Numbered from the stretch's first letter, positions 1 to 13,879 are shown. The stretch is 64,000 nucleotides of DNA from Edolisoma coerulescens (GCA_013397115.1 VWZW01000881.1:98273-162272), one strand, 5' to 3'. Translations and numbers: made by a program. The notes: generated by a model from the sequence alone, not told the origin.

Positions 1-2233
1 CCCCACAGAGAAAACAAAACATGTTTGATGGCTCTCCCAGCACTCCAGCAGCCATTAGTCATTCCAGCTACCTGTTGCTCTTAAACAAAGTTGGAAAAGC
101 TCGAGTGGAAGTTCAGGAGGCTGGAAACACTCAGTGAGGTGCAGTGTGGGACCGGGGTGATGCCACCAGCCCCCAGGACCTGGCTGCCCCCTTCCTCCCT
201 GGTCACCTGCGAGGGCACAGACATTTCCTCAGGCCCTGGAGCCCCTCACCAAGGCAGTGGGGACACTCTGACCCCACCTTCTGCCACCACAGCTCGCTTG
301 GTCCCACAGCTCCATGCTCAGGCACAGCCACCAGCCTGACCCTGCCAAGAGCCCAGGGGCATCTTCCCTGGGAGAGGTTCTTCCTCCTAAGCTCTCTAGT
401 GTTCATGGAAAATCTGGGCATCAGGGAGAGCTTGGGCTGCCTTGCTGCCTGCTGGGATCCCTTCAGCTGTAAAAACAGCTCCTGGCTATTCTGAGCCACA
501 GCTTGGAGCGTGGAACATCCTCCCACAGCAAAAGCTCCGGGAAGGGCAGCTCCAGGAGGTGGCAGAGCCCAGGGCAGGGGGTGACGGTGATCACCTCCCT
601 CCCACTGGCTGTGCGACTGCTTCCCCAGGGCCACACACCAAGCGTCACTCACACCACCCCAGCAGATACCTCCAGGCTTCTCTGCCCATTTTCTGCTGCA
701 TTTTTCTCTCGCAGGAGTGTTTGTGAGAATCTATTGTTCTGTTTCTGAAGGGCTTTGCTGGGAGCGCGCACTCGAGTGATGGATCACTACGAGAGGTGCT
801 GCTGCAGGACGGCAGGCAGCTCTGGGGCTACAACCGACCCCGTGAGGCACCCACCGACTGCTGATCTCATTTTCTCTCGATTGAGAAGCATCAGCAATGT
901 GAGCCTGATTAGCTGAGGGCTGGAAATTGGGCGCGGGGAGCCGCGGTGGATCTCGGAGGCATGGGCAGGGGGGAGCACGGGGCAGCAGCTGCAGAGGAGG
1001 AGGAGGAGGGTTCCATCAAACCCCAGCCACGGAGATGTTTATTTAGCAAAGCTGCTCAGCTTTGGAGGAAGGAACAGGGTCTGGGTGGAATGGAAACCAA
1101 ATATTAGAACCCCACAGCAGCATCCAGCAGTGCCACAGAGACAAGAGGGAATGTTCCCTTTGGGGACACAGCACGGAGCAAACCCCGAGGGGCACACGGA
1201 GGGCAGCAGCAAACAGAGCCCTTCGCAGCAGGGATTCTGCCAAGGAAGCTGGCTGCCTTATAAATCCCGGGATGCTGTGCTGGGTGAGAGGTGAGCTGCA
1301 GTGCAGCATCGTGCAGTCCTCAGCCAGCTCCTTATCCCTCTCCAAGCCTGCCATGGCCTTGGGAACGGTAGCAGAGCTAATGACACAGATCAGGCTGTCC
1401 CTGTCACCCCACACAGCCCCAGCTCCTGCACCAGCAGGCTCTGTGCTTCCACACAGAGCTCACAGTGTGTGGGCACTGGGGCTGCACAGGGAAGCACTGC
1501 AAGCCACTCTCTGATCGCCCCTCTTCGCTGGGCTTGTGTCCAGTGTGCCCTGCTGACACCTTTATTGTCACATTTCAGGCCCCCTCGCCGCCATTTGGCT
1601 GTCATTTGAAACTTCATCAAGTTCTTGATTTGCTGGTGGTGTTCTCCAGGCAGGCAGGAGCTACAGGAATATGCCCTGAAATATTCCTGAGCTAGACGAG
1701 TCATTAGGAGCTGTCACTTCAAAGTCTGGCTGCCGTCAATTCGCTTCTCACAGGCAGCCTGGCAGCGCAGGAGCTGCTGCTCAAACACAGCACGGAGGTG
1801 GGTCCTGGAGAGGGGGAAATATTTCATCAGCCTCTCAGCAGATGTTAAAGGGCCAGGTCAGGACACAATTGCGGGTGGGGCAGAGCTCCCGCTGCCCCTC
1901 AGACGTTATCTCATGCTGGGGGAGGTGATAAGGGCTGCAGAGCCCCCCTGCAGCAGCACATCCGACCCCATCCATCACCTGCAGGCCTGAGGGTCACAAA
2001 CTCGGTTTTTTAGACCCTCACAGCTTCTCCTGTCCAGGGAGTGGTCCCAGCACCAGGAGCAGGGGTCACCCATGGACATCCTGCTCAGAGCAGCCAGGCT
2101 GCTGGTCAGGCTCCCTCCGGGGGGCAGGGGCCACTGCCCAGCCAAGGGCAGCGCTGCACCCCGAGAGTCTGGGGAGAGGGAAATGAAGTCACAGAAGTAC
2201 TTGGTACCATGATCCATCCAGAAAGAAGCAGGA

Positions 2234-2512
2234 TCACAGAATTATGGAATATCCTGAGCTGGAAGGGACCCACAAGGATCATCCAGTCCAGCTCCTGGCC
2301 CTGCACAGACACCCCCAAATCCCACTCTGTGCATCCCTGGCAGCGCTGCCCAAACGCTCCTGGAGCTCTGGCAGCCTCAGGGCCGTGCCCATTCCCTGGG
2401 GAGCCTGGGCAGTGCCCAGCACCCTCTGGGGGAAGAGCCTTTCCCTGATATCCATCCTGACCCTGTTCTGGCACAGCCCCAGCCCTTCCCTGGAGTCCTG
2501 TCCCTGCTCACA
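2234..2512 (-). mobile_element. CR1 LINE 3' fragment, family A
   Basis: The left edge reads as the reverse complement of a CR1 3' terminus (TCACAGAATTATGGAATATC). The body matches the copies at 3,675, 24,320, 28,292 and 50,085, with shared text such as GGGCAGTGCCCAGCACCCTC. The element is 5'-truncated, as is usual for CR1. Confidence 0.85.
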
Positions 2513-2902
2513 AACCAGGTTGTTTTTTTCACTTGGTAATGAAAGTAAAAAACCACTGATTGCTGCTCTCAGCTGGCCAGGGCTGCACAATGGTGTGAAA
2601 TATCCATGGAGACCCTGAAAGTCCCCCCACTCCGTGCACACTCCCAGCACCACAGGACAGGTTTCTCCAGGTGAAGGCAGCCCCAGCTGCTCTGGACAAG
2701 CCCAAGCCTTGTTTTGTTATTCCATATCAACCACGAGTAATTCCACAGAAGGCAGCACAGGGAATGTGAATTGAGAACAAGTTCTCATCGTTTGCTGAGC
2801 ACTTTCACACTCAGCCCATCGCACAGAGCTCGGTGGCAAACACCCCTCTCAAAGCAGAAGGGTGGGAATGCTCAGGAGGGGGATGTTCTGAGAGGAGACA
2901 TT

Positions 2903-3045
2903 CAGAGAATCGTGGAATCATGGAATGGTTTGGGTTGGAAGGGACTTTAAAGCTCATCTCCCTCCACCTCCTGCCATGGGCAGGAACACCTTCCACTATC
3001 CCAGGTTGCTCCAAGCCCCATCCAGCCACAGGGTGTCCCTGGAAG
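2903..3045 (-). mobile_element. CR1 LINE 3' fragment, family B
   Basis: It begins with a CR1 3' end in reverse complement (GAATCATGGAATGGTTTGGG). It continues with the family B body (CACCTTCCACTATCCCAGG), shared with copies at 10,008, 26,437, 30,224, 39,620, 43,939 and 48,788. Confidence 0.8.
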
Positions 3046-3674
3046 CTAAAATGAGATTTATCTTGTTTCTGTGCTTCCCCAGTCCTTGAGGAGTCCTGCA
3101 CTATCAGCTCCCACCAGCTTCCTCCTGCCAGCACAGGCTCCCCAGGAGCCCTGACAGAGGCTCCTTGTCTCCTGCACACACCCAGCCAGGAAAAGGATCC
3201 TGGGAAGGTCAGGACAGGAATGCTCCAACTGCCTGTGCCAAAGTTTCAGTTAGACAGCAAAAAACTTCTTAAAAATTAATTTGCTGCTACCACAGGGTTC
3301 CTGCCATGCAAGAGCTTATCAGAATGCAAACTATAAGCTTCAAAGGGGAGGATGAATCAGAAGCTATTTTGAGAGTAATTATATAAGACTATAAAACTCA
3401 AACCATCTCATTATTGCACGTTAAGGATGGAGACAACCCTTCACACAGAGACCTCGCAGGGATCCAGTGTTTCAGTGGCTGATCTACGGCCCGAGAGCAA
3501 ACAGCAGCCTCAGCCCTCCCAACCAGGCAGAACTTATTCACCGAGCACTGCCAGGGCTCTCCTCACCATGTGCTGTGTTTCTTGTGGGGGTGTGGTTCTG
3601 TAGCTGGGAAATGAACTGGAACATGAGACACGGACAATTAATCCAAAGTTTTGTTCCTTTAACTGTTGCATAAT

Positions 3675-3955
3675 TTAGAATCATGGAATATCCTGAATTG
3701 GAGGGACCCACATGGATCATCCAGTCCAACCCCTGGCCCTGCACAGACACCCCAAAATCCCAGCCTGGGCATCCCTGGCAGCGCTGCCCAAACGCTCCTG
3801 GAGCTCTGGCAGCCTCGGGGCCGTGCCCATTCCCTGGGGAGCCTGGGCAGTGCCCAGCACCCTCTGGGGATGAACCTTCCCCTGATACCCAACCTAAACT
3901 CCCCTGGCACAGCTCCAGCCCTTCCCTCGGGTGCTGTCAGTGGTCACAGAGAGCA
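3675..3955 (-). mobile_element. CR1 LINE 3' fragment, family A
   Basis: A reverse-complement CR1 3' end (TAGAATCATGGAATATCC) is followed by the same roughly 270-bp body as the copy at 2,234. The two differ at scattered sites only, so they are separate insertions of one subfamily. Confidence 0.85.
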
Positions 3956-4710
3956 GAGATTTCTCTGAGAATTTGCTGTCCTGGAAAGCAGCTCTCAGCT
4001 TGTTAGTGCCAATACCTGCAAATTCCCCAGTTTTATAAACTCCAACTTATAATTAAGGAGAAAATACTTAAACCATGAATCTGCACATGGAATTGAGTTC
4101 TATTCCAACATCCCCAGCCACAGCCTCAAGGCTTTCCCATGTCATGCTGGAGCCTGCGGCACCTCACGGCTGTGAGAGGATGAGCCCCTGGGCCCCCCCC
4201 GAGCTGTCACCTGCATTGTGCCCTGCCTGCAAGGAGCAAAGAGAGTTGGTTTTATTCCTGCCTACATATCCAGGCTGCAGCTGAAGCTCCTGCAGTGTCT
4301 TGGCCCAGAGGAGGCAGCACAGAGGTGTGGGTGATGCTGTCCCTGCCCTCTCTGCACCCCGTGCCCGGTCGCTGGGTGGGGACTGTCACAGCTCATGGTC
4401 TGACAGAGCTCATTAAACGAGTGCATTACACAGAGAGGGGACACTGTCAAACCTTTTGCCACCTGGTGTTCTTCAGTTCGTGGTTTGGTCCTTCTTTCAC
4501 CCGGGGAACAGACAGCAAATGCTCTCAGACACGGGAGTGGGAGCTGCTCCAGCCCCAGGGGAGTTTAAAAAACCAGAGGGAAATCTGAGCAGAGTAATTC
4601 AGAGGGACACATCAATGGTGATTTTCAAGTGCAGATTCAACCACGAGGCACTTCACATCCCTATGTGTATGTATAACAAAACAAAAAGGAAAACATCAAC
4701 ACTTACAAAT

Positions 4711-4760
4711 CCCAGAATCATTAAGGTTGGAAAACGCCTCTAAGATCATCGAGTCCAACC
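4711..4760 (-). mobile_element. Short CR1 3' tail
   Basis: About 50 bp reads AATCATTAAGGTTGGAAAAC followed by TCTAAGATCATCGAGTCC. This is a CR1 3' end in reverse complement from an older or different subfamily than families A and B. Confidence 0.6.
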
Positions 4761-7700
4761 AAATGGAAGTGCACAACACACCAAAGAAAGGGATGTGAGG
4801 TAGGATGAGAGTTTGGTGGCCTGGAGCTTGTGCTTTGCTCACTGGAATAGAATGGAGAAAGAGTTAATTGCCCCCAAAGAACACAAAAGATCCTGAACAG
4901 CTGCCGAGCCCTGCGTGGCTCTCCGGGCAGGAGGAGCCTCCAGCGCAGCAGCCAGAACGCAGCGATGAAACCCCACAGAACCTTCATCTCTGCGGGGCTG
5001 CAACGCCAAATCCCAGTGTCCAATGTCCCCGCTGCCCGCTCGGACCTTGGCTCTGCCCACGGACAGCCCTCAGCCCATCCTCAGCTCCATCTCCCCAGAT
5101 GGACCCGGAGACAAAACTCCTCCCTCCCACCACCCCCACAAATCCCGCTGGTGACTGTGGGCTTCACACGGTGCTGAGAGGCACCAGGGACAAGAACTGA
5201 CCCCCAGTAAAGTGGCTGGGCTGGAGGAGCCCCATCACAGGCTCCTGAAGACAAAAAATGTTGGTATTCAGCCCTTATTGACCGATTTGGGCTTTCCCTC
5301 CAGGCTGCATCCAAGGCAGATTTGTCACTGAAACTTCTGCTGGCGTGTGCAACCCAAAGGGGAACTTTGTGCTGTCAGAAACGCAGCATTTCTGTTATCA
5401 AAAGTGACAAAAAAAAGAGGGAAAAAAAACTTTTTCAAGCCGAAGGAAACATTCCCTGGTGATTTATGTCACTTTGTGACTTAATCAGCTGCTCTCTAGA
5501 GCATTATAAATGTGATAGGAAGAGTTGTCATTGCTTTCTGCCTAACTGATGACAAGCTAATGAACTATTATAAGCCACAGTGAATGCAATTATGGCACAG
5601 GGCTGTGTGCTAATCCCATGACATTTTATCACAATATGCTGTAGCAACATCTGTAAACAACTCGGTGGTGCTGCACACACACAGCGACCGGGGCTGGGGT
5701 TAAATCCCTGCTGAGCATCCTCAGCCCTGTGTGCCAGGGGAGCCTGGCTGAGGCTGCTCGACACGGGGGAAGCCTCTTATCCAGACCTGGAGCTGAGCAG
5801 AGCCAGGCAGAGAGGAACCCACAGAAATCCAGACACTTCTGGGATGCAGAAATCCAATTGCGTTTCAGGATGCAAAGCAAACTGAACAAGTAAAAGCTTT
5901 TCACCTCTCTCTGCCTCCCTTGAGCAACCAAAAACCCTGGAAATTAAAATTTCCTTTCAAAGACTTGATCAAAGCCGTGTCTGCTGTGAGACACCAGCGG
6001 GGCCAGGCTCAGCAGTGCCTCTGTGCCCAGACTCTCCACCCTGGAGCTGCCACCTCGCTGCCCCTCACTGCCTAGAGTGGGATTCAGTTTTGGGGAAAGG
6101 CTTCCCTGTGTCTCCCTCTCAGACTCCATTTTTGCTCAAAAAACCACTAAAATCAGGCTGCCTTGAAAAGATCTCAGGGCAAAGCTTGACAGGGAGGAGA
6201 GCTGGGGTCTCTCCCCATCCCAGTGCTGGAAGCCTCCTGTCCTGGGCTCCAGGCTCCACAAGAGGACACAGTCTGGGGACCCCAAAAACCTCAGTCAAGA
6301 GTGGGCAGAAGATCCCAAGCACGGGACAAGGCAGCCCTGAAAGGCTTCCCAGAGGCTTTTCTGAGTGCCCCCTGCCCAGGACACGGAGCCCCTCCCGCAC
6401 AAGGGGCTCCTTGAGCTCATGAGACATTCTGGGTGAGTTTCTTGCCTGGACCTGCCCCATGGGAAACCCAAAACTGGAGATGCAGGATTCTTCCAGAACC
6501 ACCCTGGCTCCAGGCGCTGCAAAGGCCGGGTGATACCCAGCCTGGTGCCCTCGAGCTGCCAGCTGGAGCCACCTAGACCCAAACCAGCCACGCAAACCCA
6601 GAGCAGTCCCTCTTTCTCTGTCCCCCTCAACTTGTCACGCTGATGACACCAGCACACAGCAGGCAGGGCAGCTCTGGCAGATCCAGAGCCGGATTCAGAC
6701 GGAGCAGCCGGGAAGGACTCACCTGCCTGGAGCCCAGGGCTGGTACAGGGACCCTGCACCCAAATGCAGAGGTTTGGAACAGAGCCTTTCTTTGTTCAAG
6801 CTGCCCTGAGTGAGGAGGGAACTTCCTCCCCATGGCTCTGCTCCTGCCATCAGCTGCTGCTGCTGCTGCTTCCATTAGCTTGGAACAAAGACAGGGCTCT
6901 TTAACCCCTCCAATGTGCTGCTGTGCAGCAGTGGTGTGTGCAGGCTGTGCCTGATCCTCCACATTGATTAAATGGATTCTGAGACGCCCTTTCCCAATAG
7001 CTCCCACCACTCCATACCCTGCAGCTCAGGATTCTTTCAGCACGAGCATTTTGAGCAGAGCCCAGCTTCAGAGCTGGGATCAAACTCTGAGTAAACGCTC
7101 ACCAGCATCCAGGAGATGAAGTGCTGCATCTGGAGAGAGAAACTGAGGAGGTGCCACCTCACACTGTGCCACACAACTGTATTCATTTCTTTGCAGCAGC
7201 TACAAACGCACAGAAAATCAGAGTGTTACAACACCAGGGGCTAGAATTCCTGGGCAATTATTACTCCAAACGGTCCAGGGCCGTGTGCCCTAAGGATGGT
7301 TTGGAGAGGGTTTGGTGTGAAGGGAGCTCCTGGCGTGCTGCCTTCAGGCTTCGCTGCACAGTTTGCTGTGATGTTGTCAAACATGAACCTGCTACAGCAC
7401 AACAAACTGAACTGAACAGAGAGACACCCTCAGTCAGCAGCTGCGGCTCCGCCGCGCGCGAGGCTCCCCGCAGGAGAACTTTCTTTTTTCCCCTAGGCAG
7501 GGAAAATGTACAGTTAATAGACAATCGCTCCAAAAATCCCCTCCCTGACCCTCCAGGATGCCATTTTGCAAGGTACAAATATAATTAAAGACAATACATG
7601 GCAGAGGGACTTAATTGCATCTCTCCCCAACAACTGCCAGCGTGATTGCTCTGTCAGGGAGTCCGCTGGATGGAAACACTCACAGACAAGATTCCTGATC

Positions 7701-8327
7701 TTCCAACATGCTCATGGGAAGGGAAAATACAAATTGTCATCTTTGAAAAAGAAACAGCAAAGATTAAAGGCAGAAAAAGCTGCCTAACCCAGATGAGATG
7801 GAAACCTGGGGTCCTGAGAAAGAATATTCGATTGCACCTGGAAATGTGAGCAGTGAGAAGAAACAGTTGTGATAAACAAGGATAATTGAGGTTATAGGGA
7901 AATAAAACAATCGTGTCAGACACGAGCCCCCGTTCCGGGTCTGGTTCATCCCTGCACAATGAGCACACACACGGGAGACGATCCGGCTGCCGGGAGCACA
8001 CGGCGTGTGCAGCAACTCCAGCACAGCCAGGGTGCCGAGCTACAAACACCCGCAAACACAGAAACACCGAGCACCCTCCCAGAGCCATCCCACAGAACAG
8101 TGGGGAAGATCGGGGCCAGGCTGTGCCCTGCTTTGAAGCAGCTCGAAGCACACGCTGGGTCTCAGGGCAGCGTCGGGAGAACGCTGAGAGCGGGGGGAAA
8201 ATGTTTCGACAGCAAAGGCATTTTGCTGAAGCCAAATGTTTTCTTAAGGATAAGCGGCTCCATATTATGAAAAAAAAAAAAAAAAAGGCGAAGAATTATT
8301 AAAGTAACTTCAGAGATGTGGACTTAC

Positions 8328-8460
8328 CCGAGCGGTGGCAGCTCCTCAGCGCGGTCCCTGCTCGCTGCCCTGCGCCTGCTCGCGCATCAATCAACAGCGG
8401 CAGCGCTCCCGCGGCTGTTTCTATGGAGTTGGGGATGCTGAGCCCTGACTATGCATGAGG
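8328..8460 (-). promoter_or_regulatory. GC-rich block with strong splice donor: possible alternative first exon
   Basis: On the minus strand the sequence CGG|GTAAGTCC forms a near-consensus splice donor, with the exon edge at 8,328. The preceding 130 bases are rich in G+C and CpG (several CGC and GCG runs), unlike the surrounding intron. This is what a non-coding first exon with its own promoter looks like. It would lie inside SYT6 intron 1, so an alternative SYT6 start is the simplest reading. No coding sequence is claimed, and the right boundary is only approximate. Confidence 0.35.
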
Positions 8461-10007
8461 CTACTGCAGCTGCATCCGAACAGGCTCCCGGGTCCGCACG
8501 AATCCACAAACACGAGCAGCCTCCCTGCTCTGCCTCGGGAATGAATCAACCCGCAGCAATTAGGCGGCTGCAAAGCTGCGCCTATGCAGAGAGGTGCTCA
8601 CGGGGCTCCCCAGCACGCACACGCCACGCAGCTCCAGAGGGGCATTTTGTTCACCAGGACCATCTCAGAGCATAGCCAGAGGCAGCTGGAGAGCCACAGA
8701 TCCGCACACAATGCATGAGCAGAGACACATGTCTGTAGACAGGCGATTTAATCCGTTTTTCCTCCATTTACTCGGCCGGTTTCAACCTTATTTCAATACA
8801 GTTTTACAAACCTTCCTCTGGCAGCGAGGTTTGAACCTGATGCCTCCAGGATCTGAGCCTGGTTTAGTTGAGCTAAAGAGCAAATCTGCTGCATGTAGCT
8901 CTGGCAGGCTCTTCCCTGAGAGGAAAGGCAAGATCCATTTTGCAAGTGCAGTACTCTGTGATAAAAAAGAAATTTGCCCCAAGGAGCTGCTCCTCACATG
9001 CCTGGCCTCTGGAAACTCAAGCTCCAGTGATTAATATTAGCTTTGCCTGGGTGGCTTGGAGCATGTTTACTGTTATATTGACTTAAAACGCACTTGAATG
9101 GCGATTCAGAAAAGTGTGTTATTACGCGTGGTGAGTAAATTCAAGACATGCCCATATTTCACAGGTAGTGGCTGAAGACATCCCATAACCATGAATGGGG
9201 GTGTCATCAGTTCTCCCATTAGTCAAGCTAATCTATCAGGGGATAGTTTTTTTCCCCCAGAAAATACTCCAGAAGCAATTTCTCAATTTAAAAAATGATC
9301 TTTCTGCACCAACATTCCTGGGATGAAAAATCCTCTCTCGCCCACAAATTCCCCCCTTTTTCTGCCCGCAGCAAGAACACTTCTGTGCTTGGTTTGAACA
9401 TTTTAACAGTCTTTGCCAAGTGCCAGGAGGGTGTTCAGCGCTGTACCAGCTGTGCTGCCTGCACCAGGACCTTCAAAAAGAGCAGTTCACACAAGGGGCA
9501 AAACACCAAATGTGCTCTGAATTATCGGGGGTTGGCACACAGGACAGCTGGCACCGTGTGCTGGGGAACACAGAGGTCACAAGGCCTCTCTGACTCTGAG
9601 TCTTCCCCAGCTGCCCTGTTCCTTCCTCTCGCTCCAGCTTTCTCCTCCTGCAGCAGGAAAGCACAGGAGCATTTTTCTGGGGTGGATCAGTGCATGAGGG
9701 AGGGTTTAAGGAGGGTTCTCACCATGCTGAGACCAACAGGGACTGTGGGGACAACCTGCAGCCCCTCTGCACATCCCCCCCTGCCTCCCGCCCTGCTTCC
9801 ACTGGGCAGCAAAGCTTTGTACAAATGGGTCACTAAGGCAAAAAAAAACCCAACTTAGGTTATTTAAAGAAAGTTGCAGCACAGAAGTGCTGGAGGTAAA
9901 AATCAAACCCAGAGGTTTGCTCCTGGATGTGCTTTGATCCCAGGATAAATTCCTTCCTGTACCCAGGCAACGTCCTTTAAATCAACGTCATGAGACGCTG
10001 GCTCCAG

Positions 10008-10245
10008 TCACAGAATCACGGAATCCCAGACTGGTTTGGGTGGGAAGGAGCCTAAAGATCATCCAGTCCCACCCCCTGCCATGGACAGGGACACCTTCCA
10101 CTGTCCCAGGCTGCTCCAAGTCCCGTCCAACCTGGCCTTGGACACTTCCAGGGATCCAGGGGCAGCCACAGCTTCTCTGGGCACCCTGTGCCAGGGCCTC
10201 CCCACCCTCACAGCCAAGAATTCCTTCCCAATATCCCATCTAAAC
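10008..10245 (-). mobile_element. CR1 LINE 3' fragment, family B
   Basis: It starts TCACAGAATCACGGAATCCC, the reverse complement of the CR1 terminal repeats. It continues with the family B body through CCCTCACAGCCAAGAATTCC to the more 5' segment ATATCCCATCTAAAC. Confidence 0.85.
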
Positions 10246-10633
10246 CTACTTTCTTTAGTAACACTCATCAGCTCCGCAGGATCATTTCAGAATGAGTGGA
10301 GCTTCCCCTTTCCCCCACACGATCTCCTGGGACTGGCAGGCAGCCACTGCCCTCACCCGGGCACGGAGAACCCACAGGGAGCAGGACCTGGCTCAGGGGA
10401 GCCCCGAGTGAGGCAGCAGCACAGCCCAGCCCCAAGTGGGAGCAGCCTGACAGTGCCCAGCTCAGCTCGGGCTGTGAGCGCCGTGCAGGGCACAGTCCTG
10501 CAACCCAGGAATGCAGGGATGCTGCAGCTGAGCTTCCCGCAGCCAGGACACGGCTCCAGCCCCCCGGAGCAGCCCTGGGCAGGAGCAGGCAGGGAGAGCT
10601 CGCTCAGGGCAGCTCGGAGCAGGCTGTGGGGAA

Positions 10634-10740
10634 GCACCTGAGCTGGCAGGGACCCACCAGGATCACTAAAACCCAATTCCTGGCCCTGCACAGCACCCCT
10701 CCAAGCACCCTGTTTCCCAAAGACCCTGGAGCCTGTTGCA
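10634..10740 (-). mobile_element. Degraded CR1 fragment, family A
   Basis: The phrases GAGCTGGCAGGGACCCACCA and CCTGGCCCTGCACAG match the family A body near its 3' end. The terminal repeat itself is lost, and the match fades after about 100 bp. Confidence 0.6.
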
Positions 10741-13700
10741 GCTCCAATCCCATGGGCAGAGGGGCCGGGAAGGGGGGACAGATCACTGTCCCCATGGTCC
10801 TGTGGGGCCCTGACTGCCCTGCTCCACTGCCAAGGACTTTGCCCATCCGTACAGCCAGGCCACAAACTCCCTCAGCTACATCCAAGAGCTCTCACTGCCC
10901 CTCCAGGGCACAGAAGGGACGAGTCCATCCTCTTAAGGGGCATCACCTGCGGTAAATGTCCCCAGAGCATGAGCAGTGTCACTGCCCACAGCTCACGCCC
11001 GTGCACGGGTGACACTCCCAGCATCCCTGCACGCCAGCCGAGGCCTGGCAGGGAAGAGAGCGATCAGATGGAGGGAGCGACGGGGGAGGACTGGAGATAG
11101 GCACAACAAAAGGATGCTGCAGCTCGCTCCATCTCGGGGCCCCCAGCCAAGAGATCAGTTCTATTCCTGGCACCGCCACGGGCCCAACTGCAGGGAGAGC
11201 TCCCCCTCTCATCCCCACTGACGCAGCGGCACCGAAACCTTCCCCAGCCAAACTCCTCATTTTTCTGACAGGTTTGGCTGCCGGGCGAGGCGCCGGCAGC
11301 GCCTGCAATCCTCCTTTGTTGGGTGTACACAGGAGAAATGCTGCAGCTCGATTGCTCTTGTTGGCTGCGAGGAGGAGATTCAGCTATTACATAACCAGAG
11401 CGTAGAGGTGCATCCACTTCATCCACAGCAGCCCTTTCAGCCACTCAGCCCAGAATGGTTTAAAAAAAAAAATAAATCACCGCATCAAAACTCACTCTTA
11501 CATAAACTATTCAGTAACATTTTTATATTCACAGGTTTTTTCCACTCTTGGATGCGGTTCAAGAAGGCTGATGATACCTGGCTTGTTTCCTTGCCACTCC
11601 ACATGTTCCCTGAGGATACTGCTCCCCATCCACGCATGAAACAGCAGAAAAGATCAGGCTGCCCCTGTGCTGAGCTGTGCAGGAGCCGCCTGGCTCCAGC
11701 TTTGGCAGTGCTTCCTGCAACCTGAACTTCAGCAGGACACTCCACAAGCCAGGCTGATCCAGCCAGTGGTTAATAGATTTATCCAGGAGGCAACAAACTG
11801 CCCGAGACTCCGCGCGATGATGACAAACAAGGCCAGTTTGACTCCAGCAAATTTGGCGTGTGGCTGCTGGGGCTGCGCTGCCCACACGGGGACACTCCAG
11901 CAGGAGCCAGGGCTCCTCTGCCCTGCTTCTGACACGGCACCTGCCTGCTGCCATCTGCTCCTCTTCACACAGCCCCACCTTCCTCTGCCTGCCCTGCTGG
12001 GGACGGGCTCGCTGTGTCTGAACACGGGACCCACCGCAGGCGGCCCAGAGCAAATCTGCTCCGCGTGAGACTTCAGGGCAAAATGGACAAAGCATCAATG
12101 CAGATAATCAGATAAACATCCAGACACTGATGGGAAAGGGATCGTACCTCTGTAGCTGTGTTAGTTAACACTTGATGCAAACGGATTTTTTTCCCCTCGC
12201 TGGAGCAGCTTTACAGCCAGGAACTGAGAAATATTGGTACATGTCGGGCCCAAACTGTGTCCTCAGTGCTGTCTAGACATAAAAATGGGCCCAGTCATGT
12301 GGAGCAGAGACAACAGCCCTGGCTGTTCGTGCAGCCAGCCCAGCAGAGCTCGCCCGGGGCAGCGGGGCTGACACTCAAACCACAGCTCAGAGCACAAAAC
12401 ATTCGTGATGCTAAAGGCAGATGATGATGATGTGATCCTGACCTGAACACGAGGTCCTGGACAGGCTGCACAAACAAATGCAGATCTGTCACGTCAGGGT
12501 GGACAGAACAAGAGCAGTGCAGAGCATTTCTGCTGCAGAGTCAGGAAAACATTAATTTTGGTGCAAGGTAAAGAGTTCCGAAGTGATGCAATAAGTTTGC
12601 AAGCTGTTTGCTCTGCTTGCAATAGAGAAAACTGCTGCATGGGCTGTGATGTGTAAGGACACAACTAGCCACAGTAAGGGGCCTCCGGAGCAGGCAGGTA
12701 TAAAACAAACTCATTTTAAGAAGAGAATGAAGTTACAGGCGAAGTGGGATGTGAAAGGAAGGTGTTTGGCTGGATGTATCAGCAAAGCTGTGCTGGAAGC
12801 ACCACTGCAAACCAAGGGCTGGCAGAATCCCAGTGCCCCGTGCCCTGGGTGCCAGCTGCACCCCAGCACGAGATCCCGGAAGAGAGGGGCAGGAGAAAGG
12901 GAGGGAAGATGACACAGAAAGCCTTGGGCAGGGATTGACAGGCAGCTGTGCTGCACAGGGGCTCTGCACAGTGTGCTCAGCAGAGGAGAAAAGTTTGTGA
13001 AAACTCGTGCTGTAAAAAACGCTGTGGAATCCATTGGCTTTACAGATCAGTGCCTACAGGAACCTTGGAAGAAGCCCTCTATGAAAATGTTGGAATACAC
13101 AAACAACTTACAACAGGTTAGCAATAATTCTAAAAATGATGAGATCTGGGGTTTTGCTCCCCAGCATGTGAGCCTGGGGTTCAAGCTGCCCCTGCCAATG
13201 TCTTCTGAAGTGACAGCAGGAGACCTCTCTGGAGAGAGCAGCTGTGAGAACAAGTGCAGGGAAAATTCCCCACTTTGCAACACAGAGCTGCCCCTTTGCT
13301 CCTGGAGCGGAATTCTTGCTCCTGACTCATCCCTGACACACCAGAGTCCCTCCCTGGCTCTGCAACCTGAGCAGGAGCAACTGAGGCAGTTCTTAGGGAG
13401 AGTAGAACACACACATGAGAGCACAGCAAGATCCCTTCCTGGTGAACAGAAACCCATGCAGTCCCTGCGAGTCCCTCCATTTCTCAAACCAGGACAGCAC
13501 CAATCAATTCCTGCCATCCCAGTTGCTTCAGGAGGCTCTTCACTGCTTTTGGTTGGTTTGGCTTTTGTTTTACACAGGACAGGAGTCCGTGTTTTTGAAA
13601 AGGAACTTTCCCAGGAACTTTATCTCATGAAGCAGCCCAGAACATCCCAGCTGCCCCCCCGTGCAGCCATCCCATTCCACATCAACAGGTGAGGCAGGAC

Positions 13701-13879
13701 TTGCACCCCGAACTTCACCATGGAATATGTGGACAGGGAAGGAACCCCCCCAGAGGGGTGCCAGGACCAACCCCTGGGTCTAACACGGGGCTCCCAAACA
13801 TTTTCCTCCCCCTGTAGGGGCTGGATGTCCCTCCTGCCTTCCACGAGCACCCTCCAGCAGACGGGAGCAGGGGCCGTAC

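Larger units (their letters stand above)
1..13879 (-). other. SYT6: Presumed SYT6 intron 1 (no coding exon recognised)
   Basis: This stretch lies downstream, in the minus-strand sense, of the first coding exon of SYT6, so it should be intronic at least in part. I looked for the family's next exon, which carries a transmembrane segment ending in a WKLCW-like motif, and for C2-domain motifs such as SDPYVK. I found neither, so the remaining SYT6 exons probably lie left of position 1. The stretch holds CR1 fragments, a 17-base A run near 8,270 and a GC-rich block at 8,328-8,460, all listed separately. The long open frames here lack family resemblance and look like chance in GC-rich DNA. Confidence 0.55.

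Noticed and set aside
12973..13692. 239-codon open frame on the plus strand, the longest non-viral frame in the left part
   Set aside because: It begins at GTG, not ATG, and its translation has no domain or bias of a real protein. It ends just before the SYT6 exon on the other strand. Chance in GC-rich DNA is the better explanation.
13620..13879. Continuation of the SYT6 frame past 13,880
   Set aside because: The donor GTACGG at 13,879 and loss of family resemblance show that this is intron read-through.
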